Assembly (NCBI GenBank): GCA_006384855.1
Contig: VCJN01003472.1
Span: 124,001 to 188,000, forward strand
Direction: 5' to 3'
DNA: 64,000 nucleotides
DNA from: Tetraselmis striata
Lineage: Eukaryota > Chlorophyta > Chlorodendrophyceae > Chlorodendrales > Chlorodendraceae
The notes beneath the pieces are model-generated. The model did not search any database, had not been told where the DNA came from, and was given only the letters and a program-made list of their open reading frames with translations. A program made the position numbers and the translations under genes. Of this stretch, positions 45,411 through 56,715 are shown piece after piece (positions within the stretch are counted from its first letter, which is position 1; the number at the start of each line of letters is the position of its first letter).

Positions 45411-47141
45411 GATAGCAGTGCTACCAGGTACTCCAATTTTTTACCTACGAAATCCCGTATACATTACTAGTGATTTACATCTTGTGGCATTATTTCTGCT
45501 AGAACAACGCCCGCACACATCGGAACCACTATCAGCACAGTACAGCACATTTCATTACACGTCAGATCTGCGGGGGTCATTCTCAGCTAATTACTCAATG
45601 CTAGCGACCAGTCGCTACAGCAGCTACGGGTGCCCGCGCACTTAGACTAAACCTTTGTATTAGAAACTTCCCTGCCCTGTTGGGCTCAAATCTAGACGAA
45701 ATAATATCGAATTTATAACGGAATTAAGAACAATTCGCCGGCACCCCAATTATGGGAATTAGCATTGGGGTTCTTGTCAGTGCGCGGGCACCCGTATCGC
45801 TACCGTGGTACGGCACAGCATGGATGTGGACGGCACCTCCGACTAGGGGCCCGGTGCTGGGCCCGCCCTCTGCACATCCATGGGGCACACCTCCGGATGG
45901 GAGGAGGCGCAATGCAATCAGCACCTCAGCTGGTCGGGAGATATTACTCTAGACCTCAGGGAATCCCTTGAGGCAGAGCTGGGGCCACACAAACACACAC
46001 ACTGTAGGAAGCGCGAGCGAAACTGCGCCTAGGGGCCCGGTGTCCCTACCCATAGCGCGGCGGTAGCGAGACTAGCGGCTAATCGCTGGTTGGGCGTCGA
46101 ATAAACGCGGTTCAAGTGAATAGTCGCTACATGCTGCACCCGCAGCCTGCTGCGACTTTCTGCGTCAGCGCTCAGTGAAAGGCAGCTGGCTCATCTTTGT
46201 TTGTCAAGGGAAAGATTCAAAGATTAGGTGAAGGGATTGTCCTCGCTGGGGCGCTCCATGGCTCCCCTCGGCGTTCTCTCGGCGCCTACTGGGGCTGGCG
46301 TCTCAGCAGCGCCAGCCTATCTGCTGCAAGGTCGTCTAACGTCCCGTGCTACAGTGAGTGATCAATTGTGCGTGAACGGAGGGCGGTGCCTGCACGAGCT
46401 AGGACTGCCACTGGGCACACCAACACAATGATGCACACGCGTCAGCATTAAGCAATCAAATTTGATATTTGATATTTGTTAAAACTGAATCAAGTTTTCG
46501 TCTTGACAAGCTGTTTTTACCCAGCATCAGGGAAGAGCCCGCCCCTGACGAACCCGCATAGGGTCTGCTAATCAAAGCGTGCAGGGCCGAGCCTCTGTAG
46601 GCCACGTAGCTATGTTGCAATACAGTGGCACTACTCATCATCATTGGACGCTTGCACACTGTATCATACGGGGGTGATGACACGCGTGCAAGGCACCAGG
46701 CTGTACTCGTCACCCACGGATGTGCCTGGGGCACGTCCGTGCAAACACGCGACCACATGAACGCCGGTATATGCACGTTCCCACCAGGGAAAACCCCCCT
46801 TGCACCGCTGGCCGTACGCTCTCCCACCTTGTGCAGCTCACCAGTGCCGGATCGCCCAATGCGCGGCAGCCACCTGCCCACACTCTTAGTCGAGGTCACG
46901 GCCCGAGGGCGGCTTCCTGGGCCCCGTGCTCGTTTAGATCGATTACAGCCGCCACAGAACGAGGCCGTGCCGAATATTGTAACGCCCCCCGTACTGGGCG
47001 GGATTAAGCAATCAATGGATACTTGGGTATTTGTGCGGGTGCCGACGCACCCACTCAAAACTGATATGTAGGAGAAGATTTTGTACCTGTTTTTTTGTGC
47101 CTGCCGGCATATCATGGCTTGATATCGATTGCTACCCACAG
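45411..47141. other. No recognised gene; should hold the first exon of the SPX-RING gene
   Basis: A 246-codon minus-strand frame (47,196-46,456) shows no domain and overlaps exon 1 of the SPX-RING model, so I do not call it. The start of the SPX protein (normally MKFxKxY) was not found here and may be a short exon. Confidence 0.35.
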
Positions 47142-49164
47142 GTGTTTCAGGGGAACTCTCTGCCTTACCGCCGCCTTGTGCAGCATGTGGAGGCACTAGC
47201 GTCCAGCAAGTAAGTGGACGCTGGTCTGCATGAGCCTGCCTTGCCCATGTCCCCTGATATGATCAGCTGAGCTGCCGTTTTGTTTCCCGGCCATCTGCCA
47301 GGTGCGATGAGAAGTGTGACGAGCAAGCGCAGGAAGACTTCTTGGAAAACCTGCGCAGCTCATGCCAGGTCACTAGCAGGTGAGGATGCGGACTTGATAC
47401 CGTAAACACGCTTTGCGACCGCCACTTATTAGTGTTTTTACTCCCATCAATAGAGGAAAGACTTTTTTCTCTGGAGACCTACTGTATGGGTATCACAATA
47501 CAACACAAGAATGCATAGATATCCGAATGCAATGTTGGAAAATTATACAGTATTTATGGACCCGCAAGGCCAATTGAATGGCATGGTACCGGTAGATGCC
47601 CTCCATCAAGTGCATTACTATAGTGTATTGTAAAATTTGGCGGCGGCTCTGAAACTTGACCGAGCTGTGCCTTGTTCCCTGTTGCTAGGACGTATACGAG
47701 CATTGCCAAGACTCTGGTGAAGCAGGGGAGTGGCGCGAGGCGATGGTGGGCCAGGAAGCTTGGCAACTGGGATGTGAAGGTGGGGGCAGCCTGTGCATCC
47801 AGTGCCCTGTCTTCCCCGCTGGGTCACGGCTACCTGCCGCCATTACCCCCTCCCCTCCGGGTTGTCATCTCACATGAGAGACCTGAACTCGCCAGGTGAA
47901 GAACCCAAGCATTCCACAGAGCTCCACCTCCACCCACCTCATGCAAAAGCTGGCCGCGGAGTGCCTGCAATTCGCCGAGGTGCGCGTCCGTCCATGCTGT
48001 CACTCCAGGAACTGTCATGCTGTGTTGATGGGCATGACTGCTGAGCCGCTCTGTGACCGATTTCCCTGTGGTTGTCGCGCATTTGCACAGATCAACAAAG
48101 AGGCCCTGGGGCTGGTGGTAGGCTTGTACGAAAGGCAGGTTGGCGACGGGAAAGCCAAGAGTTTTCTGAACCGGTGCTGGGATCCGCTATCCAAAGACCA
48201 CGCCCACTTCCTGATGTCGCCCTATACCGAGGAGCTGCGTGCGCTTGCGTTGATCCTGCCCCCCACAAGGTCGCCATCCCTGCCATTGCTTGCTATAACT
48301 GCCATGCCTGTGCGCACTGTCTTCCGCGGCACAGGCAATGCGCCCATGCTGCATGCTGTAGCTGATGGCCGCCACTGCGCCTGGCATGCAGGTCCGTTTT
48401 CTGTGGGCTGGTCCCACCGAGAGGTGCAGATGGCAATGAGGATGATGAGCTCAGCGAGGAAGCAGAGAGCGTGCTGAACTGCCCCATATGCTTTGTAAGC
48501 GCCCCTGCGGCCCGCTACTGGCCTCATGCCAGCCCAAATTTTCTTCAAGGGCTCCATTGCTAGAGCAGTACTCATGCTCTCTGCCGCCCGTGGCGTGCAG
48601 GAAGTCAAGTACAAGCCCATCGCATTGGCGTGCGGGCACAGCTTCTGCAAAATGTGCCTCCTGGATTCCTCCAATCTGACCACCGTGGTCGCCAACAACA
48701 TGGAGACCAAGCTGCGTGTCGCGGACAGGCACATGAATGCAAAGTGCCCAATGTGCAAGCGCACTGGTGTGTTTGAAGCCGCCATGGACCTGAAGGCTGT
48801 CGACAGCGTTGCATCAGAAGTGTAGGCTGCCCACGCGCGACAACCCAAGCACGGGGAGAACTTAGGATACTTGCATTGTTGTTGGCTGGACGGTGACGTG
48901 CGAGCACGTGAAGTGTGTTGAACAACGTCGGCACACTGGGAGCATTGACGAAATGTGCCTGCCCATGCCTGCAGGTATCGCCACAAATGGGCAGAAAAAC
49001 GGGAGGAAGACAAGCAGCGCGACCAGGTTCTCATGTATGCGTTTGTCAGCAAGCAGGGCGTGAAGCTGACCCATTCGGGGCTGGTCATTGACTCCAATAT
49101 CAGCCGTGCTGTGTGGACTCATCGCAACCTGCGGGACGTCAGCAGTCCCGCTGAGCAAAGGTAG
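47142..49164 (+). CDS. SPX-RING ubiquitin ligase (NLA/BAH1-like), eight exons, 5' exon not found
   Basis: Exons: 47,142-47,209, 47,302-47,379, 47,689-47,779, 47,896-47,979, 48,091-48,269, 48,392-48,494, 48,601-48,821 and 48,975-49,164. Phases agree at all junctions, giving 337 aa. The SPX part shows NSLPYRRLVQHVEAL, CDEKCDEQAQEDFLENLRSS, ECLQFAEINKEALGLVVGLY and FLMSPYTEELRAL. The RING part has CPICF, then ACGHSFCKMC and a final CPMCK, with a short post-RING helix-rich tail (YRHKWAEKREEDKQRD). SPX followed by RING is the architecture of plant NLA/BAH1, E3 ligases that bind inositol pyrophosphates and degrade phosphate and nitrate transporters. The first exon (start Met and N-terminal SPX helix) was not recognised. 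The last donor, GT-GTAGGC at 48,822, is chosen to keep phase; otherwise the protein would end at 48,824. Confidence 0.8.
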
Positions 49165-49734
49165 CCAAAGCGCAATGCGCTGGGTTGCAGATAATAAGCA
49201 CATCTCGTGCAGCCGGTGTCTCACCGCCATTAGGCATAGCCACTACCACCACATTCTTGCGCTTGCCGATTTTTGGAGAGTTTCATGTACCATTCGCAGA
49301 CAAGGAACGAAAATGTACTGGGTGTGATTTTTGAGAAATTCTACCAGGCAAGCAAGTAGGCAGCATTGTAACGATTGTGTAATAGGCTTTTACACATCCC
49401 GGCCAGTTCTTCTGGTGGCTCCTCCAGATCTTAGGCCTATGGTGACTGTTGCTTTGAAAGGCGCACAGCTGCTCCCTTACCTCCATATTTGCGATTTCAA
49501 GTTTGCGACGCCGCAATTTCTTTGAGTGCATCATTGATCCGCAGCACAAATTTGAAACTGATCTATCAAATGGATGCCATCCCACAACTGTAAATATAGT
49601 ATCAGTACCGGTTGCCTGCTGCCCACAGGCCACAACAGTGGGCCAAACTACATATGCTCCGATAACCCGAATACACTTACGTATGCACGTGTGTGGCAAT
49701 TTCAAGAGCATGATAAATAATAAATATTGCTGAA
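49165..49734. other. Downstream of the SPX-RING gene, unrecognised
   Basis: Includes its presumed 3' untranslated region. No domain or repeat was found; no clear AATAAA directly after the stop. Confidence 0.35.
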
Positions 49735-49950
49735 ATCAGGTACATTGCTGATCATTTCACATCCCTAGTAGTTAGGGGTAACATAAGCTGGACGGCCGCG
49801 TGCGCGCCCATCTGCGCGCGCAGCGCTGCCGGATCCCCCCATTATGGCTGCCGGCGGGGTCCTCCGACGGCCACTTCTGCAAGCACAGCTCTTCCACCCT
49901 GAGCACTTCCTGTCGCACACTGGCCCAGAGCCGCGTTGGTGTTATTAGGT
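49735..49950. repeat. Repeat pair F, copy 1
   Basis: GAAATCAGGTACATTGCTGA, CCTAGTAGTTAGGGGTAA, GGCCACTTCTGCAAGCACAG and GCCGCGTTGGTGTTATT recur in the same order at 51,836-52,022. The middle, about 60 bp, is diverged. Confidence 0.6.
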
Positions 49951-50159
49951 TATGGGCCCTCAAGCTCGGAGTGATTAGCGAGTGTGAATCACATATGCCT
50001 ATGTCAGACAGTCAGTCTCGCCAAGAGCGGACGTGAACATAGTCTCAGCAAGACCGGGCGTTATCGACGCCTCAAGTACACCCCTGCACATAAGTTTGGG
50101 GTCCCTTTTCGGCAGTCTCAAGACTTCAGAAGTCTAGGGTACCTGAACGTAGGGTACAT

Positions 50160-51835
50160 GAGTTGAAACCCTGGAATCTCAGAGGGTTTTATAAAATCTG
50201 CGTGACGAGTGGCTCAAACCGAAGCTTAAAGACCTTTGACTAGGGTGTCACGCTGCACTTGGTGCGTGGATGGGCGTCGCCTGCAACTGCACCAAAACCA
50301 GGGTCGGTATCACGCACACGCCGACGCGCGTGCATAGGCAACCAAACGGCGGGATGGCCATGAACGCGTGAGGAAACACATTGGCGAGGGGCTCGGGTGC
50401 ATTTGGTTGGGGTGCAGCCGTGTGGGCGGCGGCTAGTACATGTCGTGTTGCGATACTGGCATGGCATAAGTGTCGGCCACGCTCAGCAACACCCCCTCGG
50501 CTTTAAAACGCTATAACTTCTCAGGGTTTGCTCAGAAAATTGTTTTAAAAATACCACGCAATTGCTCGTTCAAATCTGCGTCGAAACCAATCTTTCAAAA
50601 TCAAAAATTCGATTCTTGGGGGCCCCGAAAAAATTCCCCAAAGATGATCATCCAAGTTGCCCCTAACTGCCTCATGTGCCCACCCATGTCGGGCGCGTGG
50701 CTTTGCGCCAAGTGCGTGTCTAAGCCCCATACTCGGCTGTGCGAGAGCGTTATGTGTGTGGATGACCACGGACCACCAACACTTGGCATGTGCCGCCTCC
50801 TAGCGATACACACATCTACCAGCCAAAATGCCATTTTCCACAGCATTTTTCAAGGAATTTCATATTAATTAAAGTCCACACCCCTACCGCGCCACCCCGC
50901 CCACGAAACGGTGCAACTGGCATTCCACCACGCGCCCCCATAGTAGAGCATCGCCCTATGCCAAGGGGCCCATCGAGCGCCTCTCCTACGTGCGTTCGCC
51001 ACAGAAACAGCAGCATTTTCATCCCAAAACTGCTCCCCACAGTGGCCAACTTGTCGTTGGGGTGTCACGTCGTGCCTATAGCGACATGCTTTCAGTGGCC
51101 TACACGCACGGTGTGTGCAACTTGTGCCAAGGGGCGTATTCACCGAGTTTGGTGCGACGAGTGCCGCTTTTTCCATAGGTTTGGACGGTTGGCGCAACCC
51201 ACAGTTTTCCGGCGCCAACGCATCATGCACTGATTTCGCGTTTTTTAAAGGGCGCCCACAAATGGTCGTGTTGTCGCGCGGGTGGGTATAAAGCGCGCGA
51301 TAGGCGTTCGCCCGAACTATTCCCACTGTAGTTAGCATGTATGCACATGCAGCCGGCGTTATCCTCGCCCATGCATGCGCTTTGCGATCGAAAATGCAAA
51401 ACCCGGACTTTATGTGGAGGGGTGTATGTTTTTTTCCGTACATTCGACCTCCGTCGTTCGTCGACGACTCCACGTGGATACCGGTCATGTCGGCACTGGA
51501 CGGAGGCAGCCTCTGCGAACTCGCACAGTGAGTGGACGGCTGTGATGACACAATGGGAGATGTGGAGCAAGTGGGGCATCCACGCGGTGGGGGCACGGTG
51601 CGAGTTCGCCCCGAACGCACCCGTAGGGAGCCGGATCGTCTGAGCGCCAGCTCTCTGTCACTGAAGGCCCTAATACGTCTCGCCAGGTGATTGCGGAGTG
51701 TGTGCCTGTCTTCGACGCAGTGAAAGATATCAGGGATCAATTAGGGCTGCTCGGTGATGGTTGAACACAGACACCTTGCGTTGAATGGCAGTGCAGCCGA
51801 CGAAGTTTGTGTGCATATCAGCATTGAGTGGGGGT
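50160..51835. other. No recognised gene
   Basis: Both strands carry long open frames. The longest is 291 codons on minus (51,740-50,865). None has a recognisable domain, and the plus strand is also fairly open, which is a composition effect. It lies between the two copies of repeat F, so it may be part of one larger element. Confidence 0.35.
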
Positions 51836-52022
51836 GTTGAAATCAGGTACACTGCTGATGTTTTCACATTCCTAGTAGTTAGGGGTAATGTAAGGTGAAC
51901 GGCCGACTTCTTCTTCGCCCCATTTATCCCCGCGGGATCCTCCACCGGCCACTTCTGTAAGCACAGCTCTTCCACCCTGAGCGCTTCCTGTCCACACTGG
52001 CCCAGAGCCGCGTTGGTGTTAT
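51836..52022. repeat. Repeat pair F, copy 2
   Basis: Same orientation as 49,735-49,950. Together they bracket about 1.9 kb. Confidence 0.6.
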
Positions 52023-52289
52023 TGAATATGAAGTACAGGTACCTGAAGCGAGACCTCAGCCAGATGCAGTAGCCGGCCAGCCGCTATGCACATAGCAATA
52101 TACAGTCATAAATAGCATCTGCACGACCAGAACGACATCGATTTCAATTTCAATTTCTGCCTGCACGGACATGCAGCCTCGCACAGCCTCTGCTCCACGT
52201 AAACACATCAGCATACCGGATTGTATATTATTTAAATATAAAGATTTATCGGCAATTATGGGCACAACCAATGCCACGGATGGATGCCG

Positions 52290-52450
52290 CCTCATTTTTC
52301 CCGCCCCCGGGCTGGGACAGGACTCCTGTCCCAGACACAGGACTGACACCAGTACTGAAGCCCTTGCGGCGTCTCTACCCGTACGACGGCCGTTTATTTT
52401 GGCAGCAGCGATCCAGTTACGGAAAGCGTTGGGTAGGCGACGCTCTGTTA
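52290..52450 (+). mobile_element. MITE family B, copy with altered left end
   Basis: TTTTTCCCGCCCCCGGGCTG, then GGACAGGACT, a local duplication of the end motif (TCCTGTCCC), and the usual body TACGACGGCCGTTTATTTTG and TTACGGAAAGCGTTGGGTAG. The right TIR is not seen. Confidence 0.6.
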
Positions 52451-52539
52451 GTCAACAAGAAAATCCGCTGCCCAAAACAACTATCTCCAGATGGAGATAC
52501 TTACATCTGACTCGCCCCTATATATCGTTTCTTCGTTAC

Positions 52540-52720
52540 ATCAGTAGTGCTCTAACATATGCGCACTACAAACAGAACTGAAAGCAACTATGAAAGGTTG
52601 CTAGCAAAAGAGAGACACAAGCGTGAAACCAAGGTCAAGGCCAGGGAGCCAAGAACCAAGGAAGAGCCAAGGGAACCACGAAGTCGCCAAGCTGCCAAGC
52701 AAGGAACCAAAGGGTCAGGG
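52540..52720 (+). repeat. Dispersed repeat family A, copy 3 (longest)
   Basis: Extends the shared block of 1,597-1,712 with AGCCAAGAACCAAGGAAGAG and GGGAACCACGAAGTCGCCAA, also present in the 14-kb copy. A 107-codon Lys/Arg/Glu-rich frame over it is unlikely to be a gene because the other copies do not keep it. Confidence 0.6.
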
Positions 52721-53171
52721 GAAGCACTGAATGCAAGGAACAACCAGAAAGACCGAAAGGGAAACATGAACCCGCCTTTACATACCGTCCGTCTACCAAT
52801 ATTTGGCAGCGCAATAATATATATTTTAAATTACCCCCACAGTATTTGGGGAAAAGTGGAAAACAAACACTCCGGGAAATGAGGCAACTTCCGTAGTTTA
52901 TCGTACGAAAGAAGTACTGGTACGTTACCACCAGAGAACCCTTCCTGTGGCCGCTGGTTGCCGTCACGGCGCCCATCACGTTGCCACATGCGCGACGGCC
53001 TCAGAGCCCGCGAAGCCAGCCAGAGCAACACTTCCGCCGTTGGCCAGCCACCTAGTTCCGCCCGTTGGAGTAGACCAGGGCCGACGAGCAGCTGTTTCAG
53101 AGCACCCGCCATTGGACAGCCTCTCCTCGGTGCGCTGTCACGCTTCGCTCATCTGTGGCGCGATAGACGAA

Positions 53172-55347
53172 ATGCCGCCAGGGAGCGAGGTGACCGCCTT
53201 TGTAGGAGCCGCGACGTCCGACCACTCGATGCGCATCGATGAGGGCGGGGAATTCAAGTGCGATAGCCGGATGGGGGTGCCCACCTTGAGCCCGATAGGT
53301 CCGCGGCAAGGCTTGCCGCCTCTGCAGAGCTCGGGCAGCAGCAGAAAGTTTTGGAGAAGCAACTCATTGACGGTGGCGGACCTCCACGTGGAGTCGGACG
53401 TGCTGCCCCGGAGCGCGCTGACGGACATCTCCACCCTGGGCAAGGGCGCCTTCGGCGAGGTCAAGCTGTGCGTCTACCGCAACGCGCAGGGAAAAAACGT
53501 GAAGGTGGCCGTGAAGGAGGTGCTGCCTGAGTGCCGGGGAACCAAGGACCTGGACCTCTTTTTGTCCGAGTGCCAGCTGCTTAAGCGCCTCCAGCACAGG
53601 TACGAACAGCCAAGCACGCTCGCTGCGCCGTCTGCACTATCACGGCGGCTGATGAAACCGATGTGGAGTGATGGTCGTCTACGCGTGATATCGGGCGCGT
53701 CGAACAGGCCGATGAGCGATCGGCAAAGCGGCTCGCGGCGAGCCGCTACAGCGAGTAACGCGATGGCTGCGCTGTCCCGCTGGCTCGCTCTGCGCAGGTC
53801 GCTGGTGAGGTTCATCGCGACAGGGTTCGAGCTGAGGGCGAACCCTCGGGACGTGGCTCCAAAGCAGCTGTTCAACGTGCAGGAGTACTGCGACGCGGGC
53901 AGCCTGCGCGAGATGGTGGAGAAGCAGATGCGCACCATGTCGCACCGGCTGAAGGTGTACACGCCCGTGGCGGCTCTGGAGTGGGTCATCCATGTGGCCG
54001 AGGCTCTCACGTACCTGCATGGGCTCAACCCCATGGTCATCCACCGCGACCTCAAGCTCGGTAACCTCCCCCCCCCCCCCCCCCCCCCTCCTCCTCCCCG
54101 GCTATCCACCCTCATTTTTGCCACATCTCATGGCGTATTATATTGCCCCACGTGGCTCGAAACTGTTGAGCATGTAACTTTGCTGGCGCAGACAATATTC
54201 TTCTAAGTACTACTTTGGAAGAGGGCGAGGAGGAAGGGGGCGGGGGTAGCGAACTAAAGGCCAAGCTTGCGGACTTCGGCCTCTCGAAGTCCATCGCCAT
54301 GAAGGAGCAAGCGGGGCGGCAGCTGTACCGGCGGAGCAGCGCCGCCGATGTGGACGGCCAGAACATGATGGGGGAGATGCCGGACCTGCCGGACTTGCAA
54401 AAGGGGGGCCGCATGCTTGCACCCAGCATAACCTTTGGGCAGCAGGCCGTGAAAGCGGTGGAGAACATCAAGCAGCAGCTGGCAAACATGACCGGGCAGG
54501 CGGGGTCGTTCACGTATATGGCGCCTGAGGTGTTTCGCGGCGAGCAGTACAATGAAAAGGTGCCCCCCCCCCCCCCCCCCCCCCCACACACACACACCCT
54601 GTTCCCAGAGTCTATTACTCCTCTGACCTACGCATGCTTGGTAGTAAACTGCCTTGCGTCACATGTCTCCGGTAGAATGGCCCATATGGCTATTGAAATC
54701 ACGATGTGCGCAACGACGCACCGTGTAAGGATCATGGTGCGCATCAAACCAGCCATGGTTTCGCACTTTTTTGTTCATGCAATGCGGTGTGAATACGCAA
54801 TGTGTACGAAACAGCTCACGGTGTGAATGGAACGACCCATGCAACAACGGGATTGGTCGCACTTATGAACTGGGTTATGTCGCACGATTACTGGGTCGCG
54901 ATGTATGCGCAATGGGTGGTCGTTTTGTGTGGGGAAATCGCCATGATTGATGTGTTATCCATGAAGAGGGGGTGGGGGGGCGAAAGGGGTGGAGGCTGGC
55001 TGGCCCGTTGGTGGTTGATGGGCGGCCGTGCTACGCAGGTGGACGTTTTCTCGCTGGCCATCATAATGTACGAGCTCTTCACGGGGATCACCATGTCAAC
55101 GAAGCTCATGATCGCGGGATCCGTGAAGGAGTTTGAGCTGCACGCTATCAGGACGTCGCAGGGGCAGCGGCTGCCTCTGCCCACCAACCTGCCGGAGGAT
55201 CTCAAGCGCGCCATCTCCGAGATGTGGCACCACGACGTGGCGCGGCGCCCCTCGGCTGCGGTGGCGGCGGAGATGCTGCGCGACCTGCGGCCCGTTATGC
55301 AGGAGTGGCACGAGGCGGGCAAGTCCCGGTGGCTTTGCTTTAAATAG
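53172..55347 (+). CDS. Protein kinase (TKL-like), four exons, long activation segment
   Basis: Exons: 53,172-53,599, 53,798-54,060, 54,192-54,559 and 55,039-55,347, with GT-AG borders and agreeing phases, giving 455 aa. Kinase landmarks: glycine loop GKGAFGEV at 90-97, catalytic Lys115 in VAVKEV, Glu133 in the C-helix, HRDLKLDN at 225-232, DFG at 258-260, APE at 341-343, then VDVFSLAIIMYELFTG and RRPS near the end. All residues needed for catalysis are present. The HRD and DFG context and YNEKVDVFS fit tyrosine-kinase-like Ser/Thr kinases; the exact subfamily is not known. The first 80 residues have no domain. An acidic/glycine insert (EEGEEEGGGG) precedes DFG, and DFG to APE spans about 83 residues instead of 20-35. 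Intron 1 (198 bp) is a multiple of three with no stop, so its retention would leave the frame open. Confidence 0.88.
54061..54191 (+). other. Kinase intron 2 with C run at the donor
   Basis: The donor GTAACCT is followed at once by about 20 C and a C/T-rich stretch; the acceptor is GGCGCAG. The next intron (54,560-55,038) starts GTG and runs straight into 20 or more C. Confidence 0.8.
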
Positions 55348-55376
55348 CCTCCCCTGTCATGGCTCTACGTCCGGAA

Positions 55377-55382
55377 AATAAA
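55377..55382 (+). terminator. Likely polyadenylation signal of the kinase gene
   Basis: AATAAA lies 30 bases after the kinase stop codon. Confidence 0.45.
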
Positions 55383-56715
55383 GCACGGCGCCGATACGGG
55401 CGCCGGGAGCGGAACCACGCTCAGTAGGCCAATAGGATTGATGTAAGGGGCAATTCGTTTTCAGCCACGTGCCGATGTTTGGCCGTCCGCCGAAAGAAAC
55501 AGTGGCCGCTCTAACGCGGCTATTCACACGCTGTTGCGGCGCAGCTAGGCTGGCCAAAATATGGGGTGGACACACGTTTTCTCGAGTATTACACGTCGCA
55601 AATATGGCAGTTTTGTCCCCACAATCATCAGCGACTCGGCGACAGGGCCCGTCTTGCATTAGTTGAAATGCCAGGTTGATTTTAGTGTAGCAAGTAATTA
55701 TGCCTTAAACCCTAAACCCTACCAAAGCATCCCAAGGCAAACAGTTCATGGTTCATGACGACTGGGTGTGCCTGTGGGTGTGACCCCCGACCCCACTTTT
55801 TAAGGCACACCCCCCTAACTAATATATCCGAACACTACACGCAGTGCGACACAATCCGTCCCATTCTCGGCTTTGCATAAATCTTATTTCCCCCTAATGC
55901 TGGAAATCCATTTGCTTCGTGCCAGCCATGAGTAGCGACCACCTGTATCATCGCTCATGCCATGATGGATTTCACGCGCACATGCCCAGCTTTATTATGC
56001 CCAAATCTGACCCACCCCACACATTTATTGCGTGGCTGAATTCATACACACCGTGAACCACTTCATGAATATACTATCACCAAAGTGGCAGACGCGACAA
56101 GGCATTTTTCCCACCAAAGGTGGTTGCAGAGTATCGTTGATGTTTTGTATCATTCTCATTGTGTTATTATAATCATTAGTATTATCCTCGTAATTTTCAT
56201 TATCATTTTTCTAACTTCCCTGCCCTACCATATTATTATTGTATTACCGCCCCCAGGACAGGACTTGCGACCTTGCAAGCATCATTGTATCTGCGCAGAT
56301 CACAGGGGAAGGAACCGGTGATTCGAGTGCATAGCAGCTTCAAGCGAAAGGCGGGAGGAAGCCGAACCGTACCCGGGGCGACCTTGTCACCCCGCGCGCG
56401 GCAATGGGGTGCAGGCAAGCGGGGTGTGTGTCGTTCCGGAGCTTTGTTTTACATATATACACGATTGCTTTCAACCCATTTCAACATGCGACACTGATTG
56501 CAGGCGCCCTTTGCCCCCCCCCCCCCCCCCCCCCCCCGCCCGGGGCCTAGGTTATGCGCTAGGGTTTTCCATCGAACCCCCTGATTATAAGAAGCAACTT
56601 GGATGAATTTTCTTCAGACAGCATTTCAATAGATTTCCGTCCTCAGGGCTGCCGAGGGCGTGTCATAGCGTAAGTCCGGGTTTGTCTCTCTCCCTCTCCC
56701 TCTTGTTGGGGCGAG
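55383..56715. other. Intergenic between two convergent genes
   Basis: Contains the telomere-like motif at 55,705, a stub of MITE family B (about 56,250-56,275) and a C run at about 56,514-56,537. The AT-rich stretch at 56.1-56.25 kb has no gene. No coding signal was found. Confidence 0.4.
55705..55720. repeat. Interstitial telomere-like motif (CCCTAAA type)
   Basis: TTAAACCCTAAACCCT contains two tandem units of the plant-type telomere repeat. Confidence 0.5.

Noticed and set aside
46456-47196. 246-codon minus-strand frame as a gene
   Set aside because: Overlaps a well-supported SPX-RING exon on the other strand and shows no domain.
50865-51740. 291-codon minus-strand frame as a gene
   Set aside because: No recognisable domain, the plus strand is also fairly open, and no splice or start context supports it.
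52559-52882. 107-codon Lys/Arg/Glu-rich frame as a small gene
   Set aside because: It lies on a dispersed repeat whose other two copies do not keep the frame.
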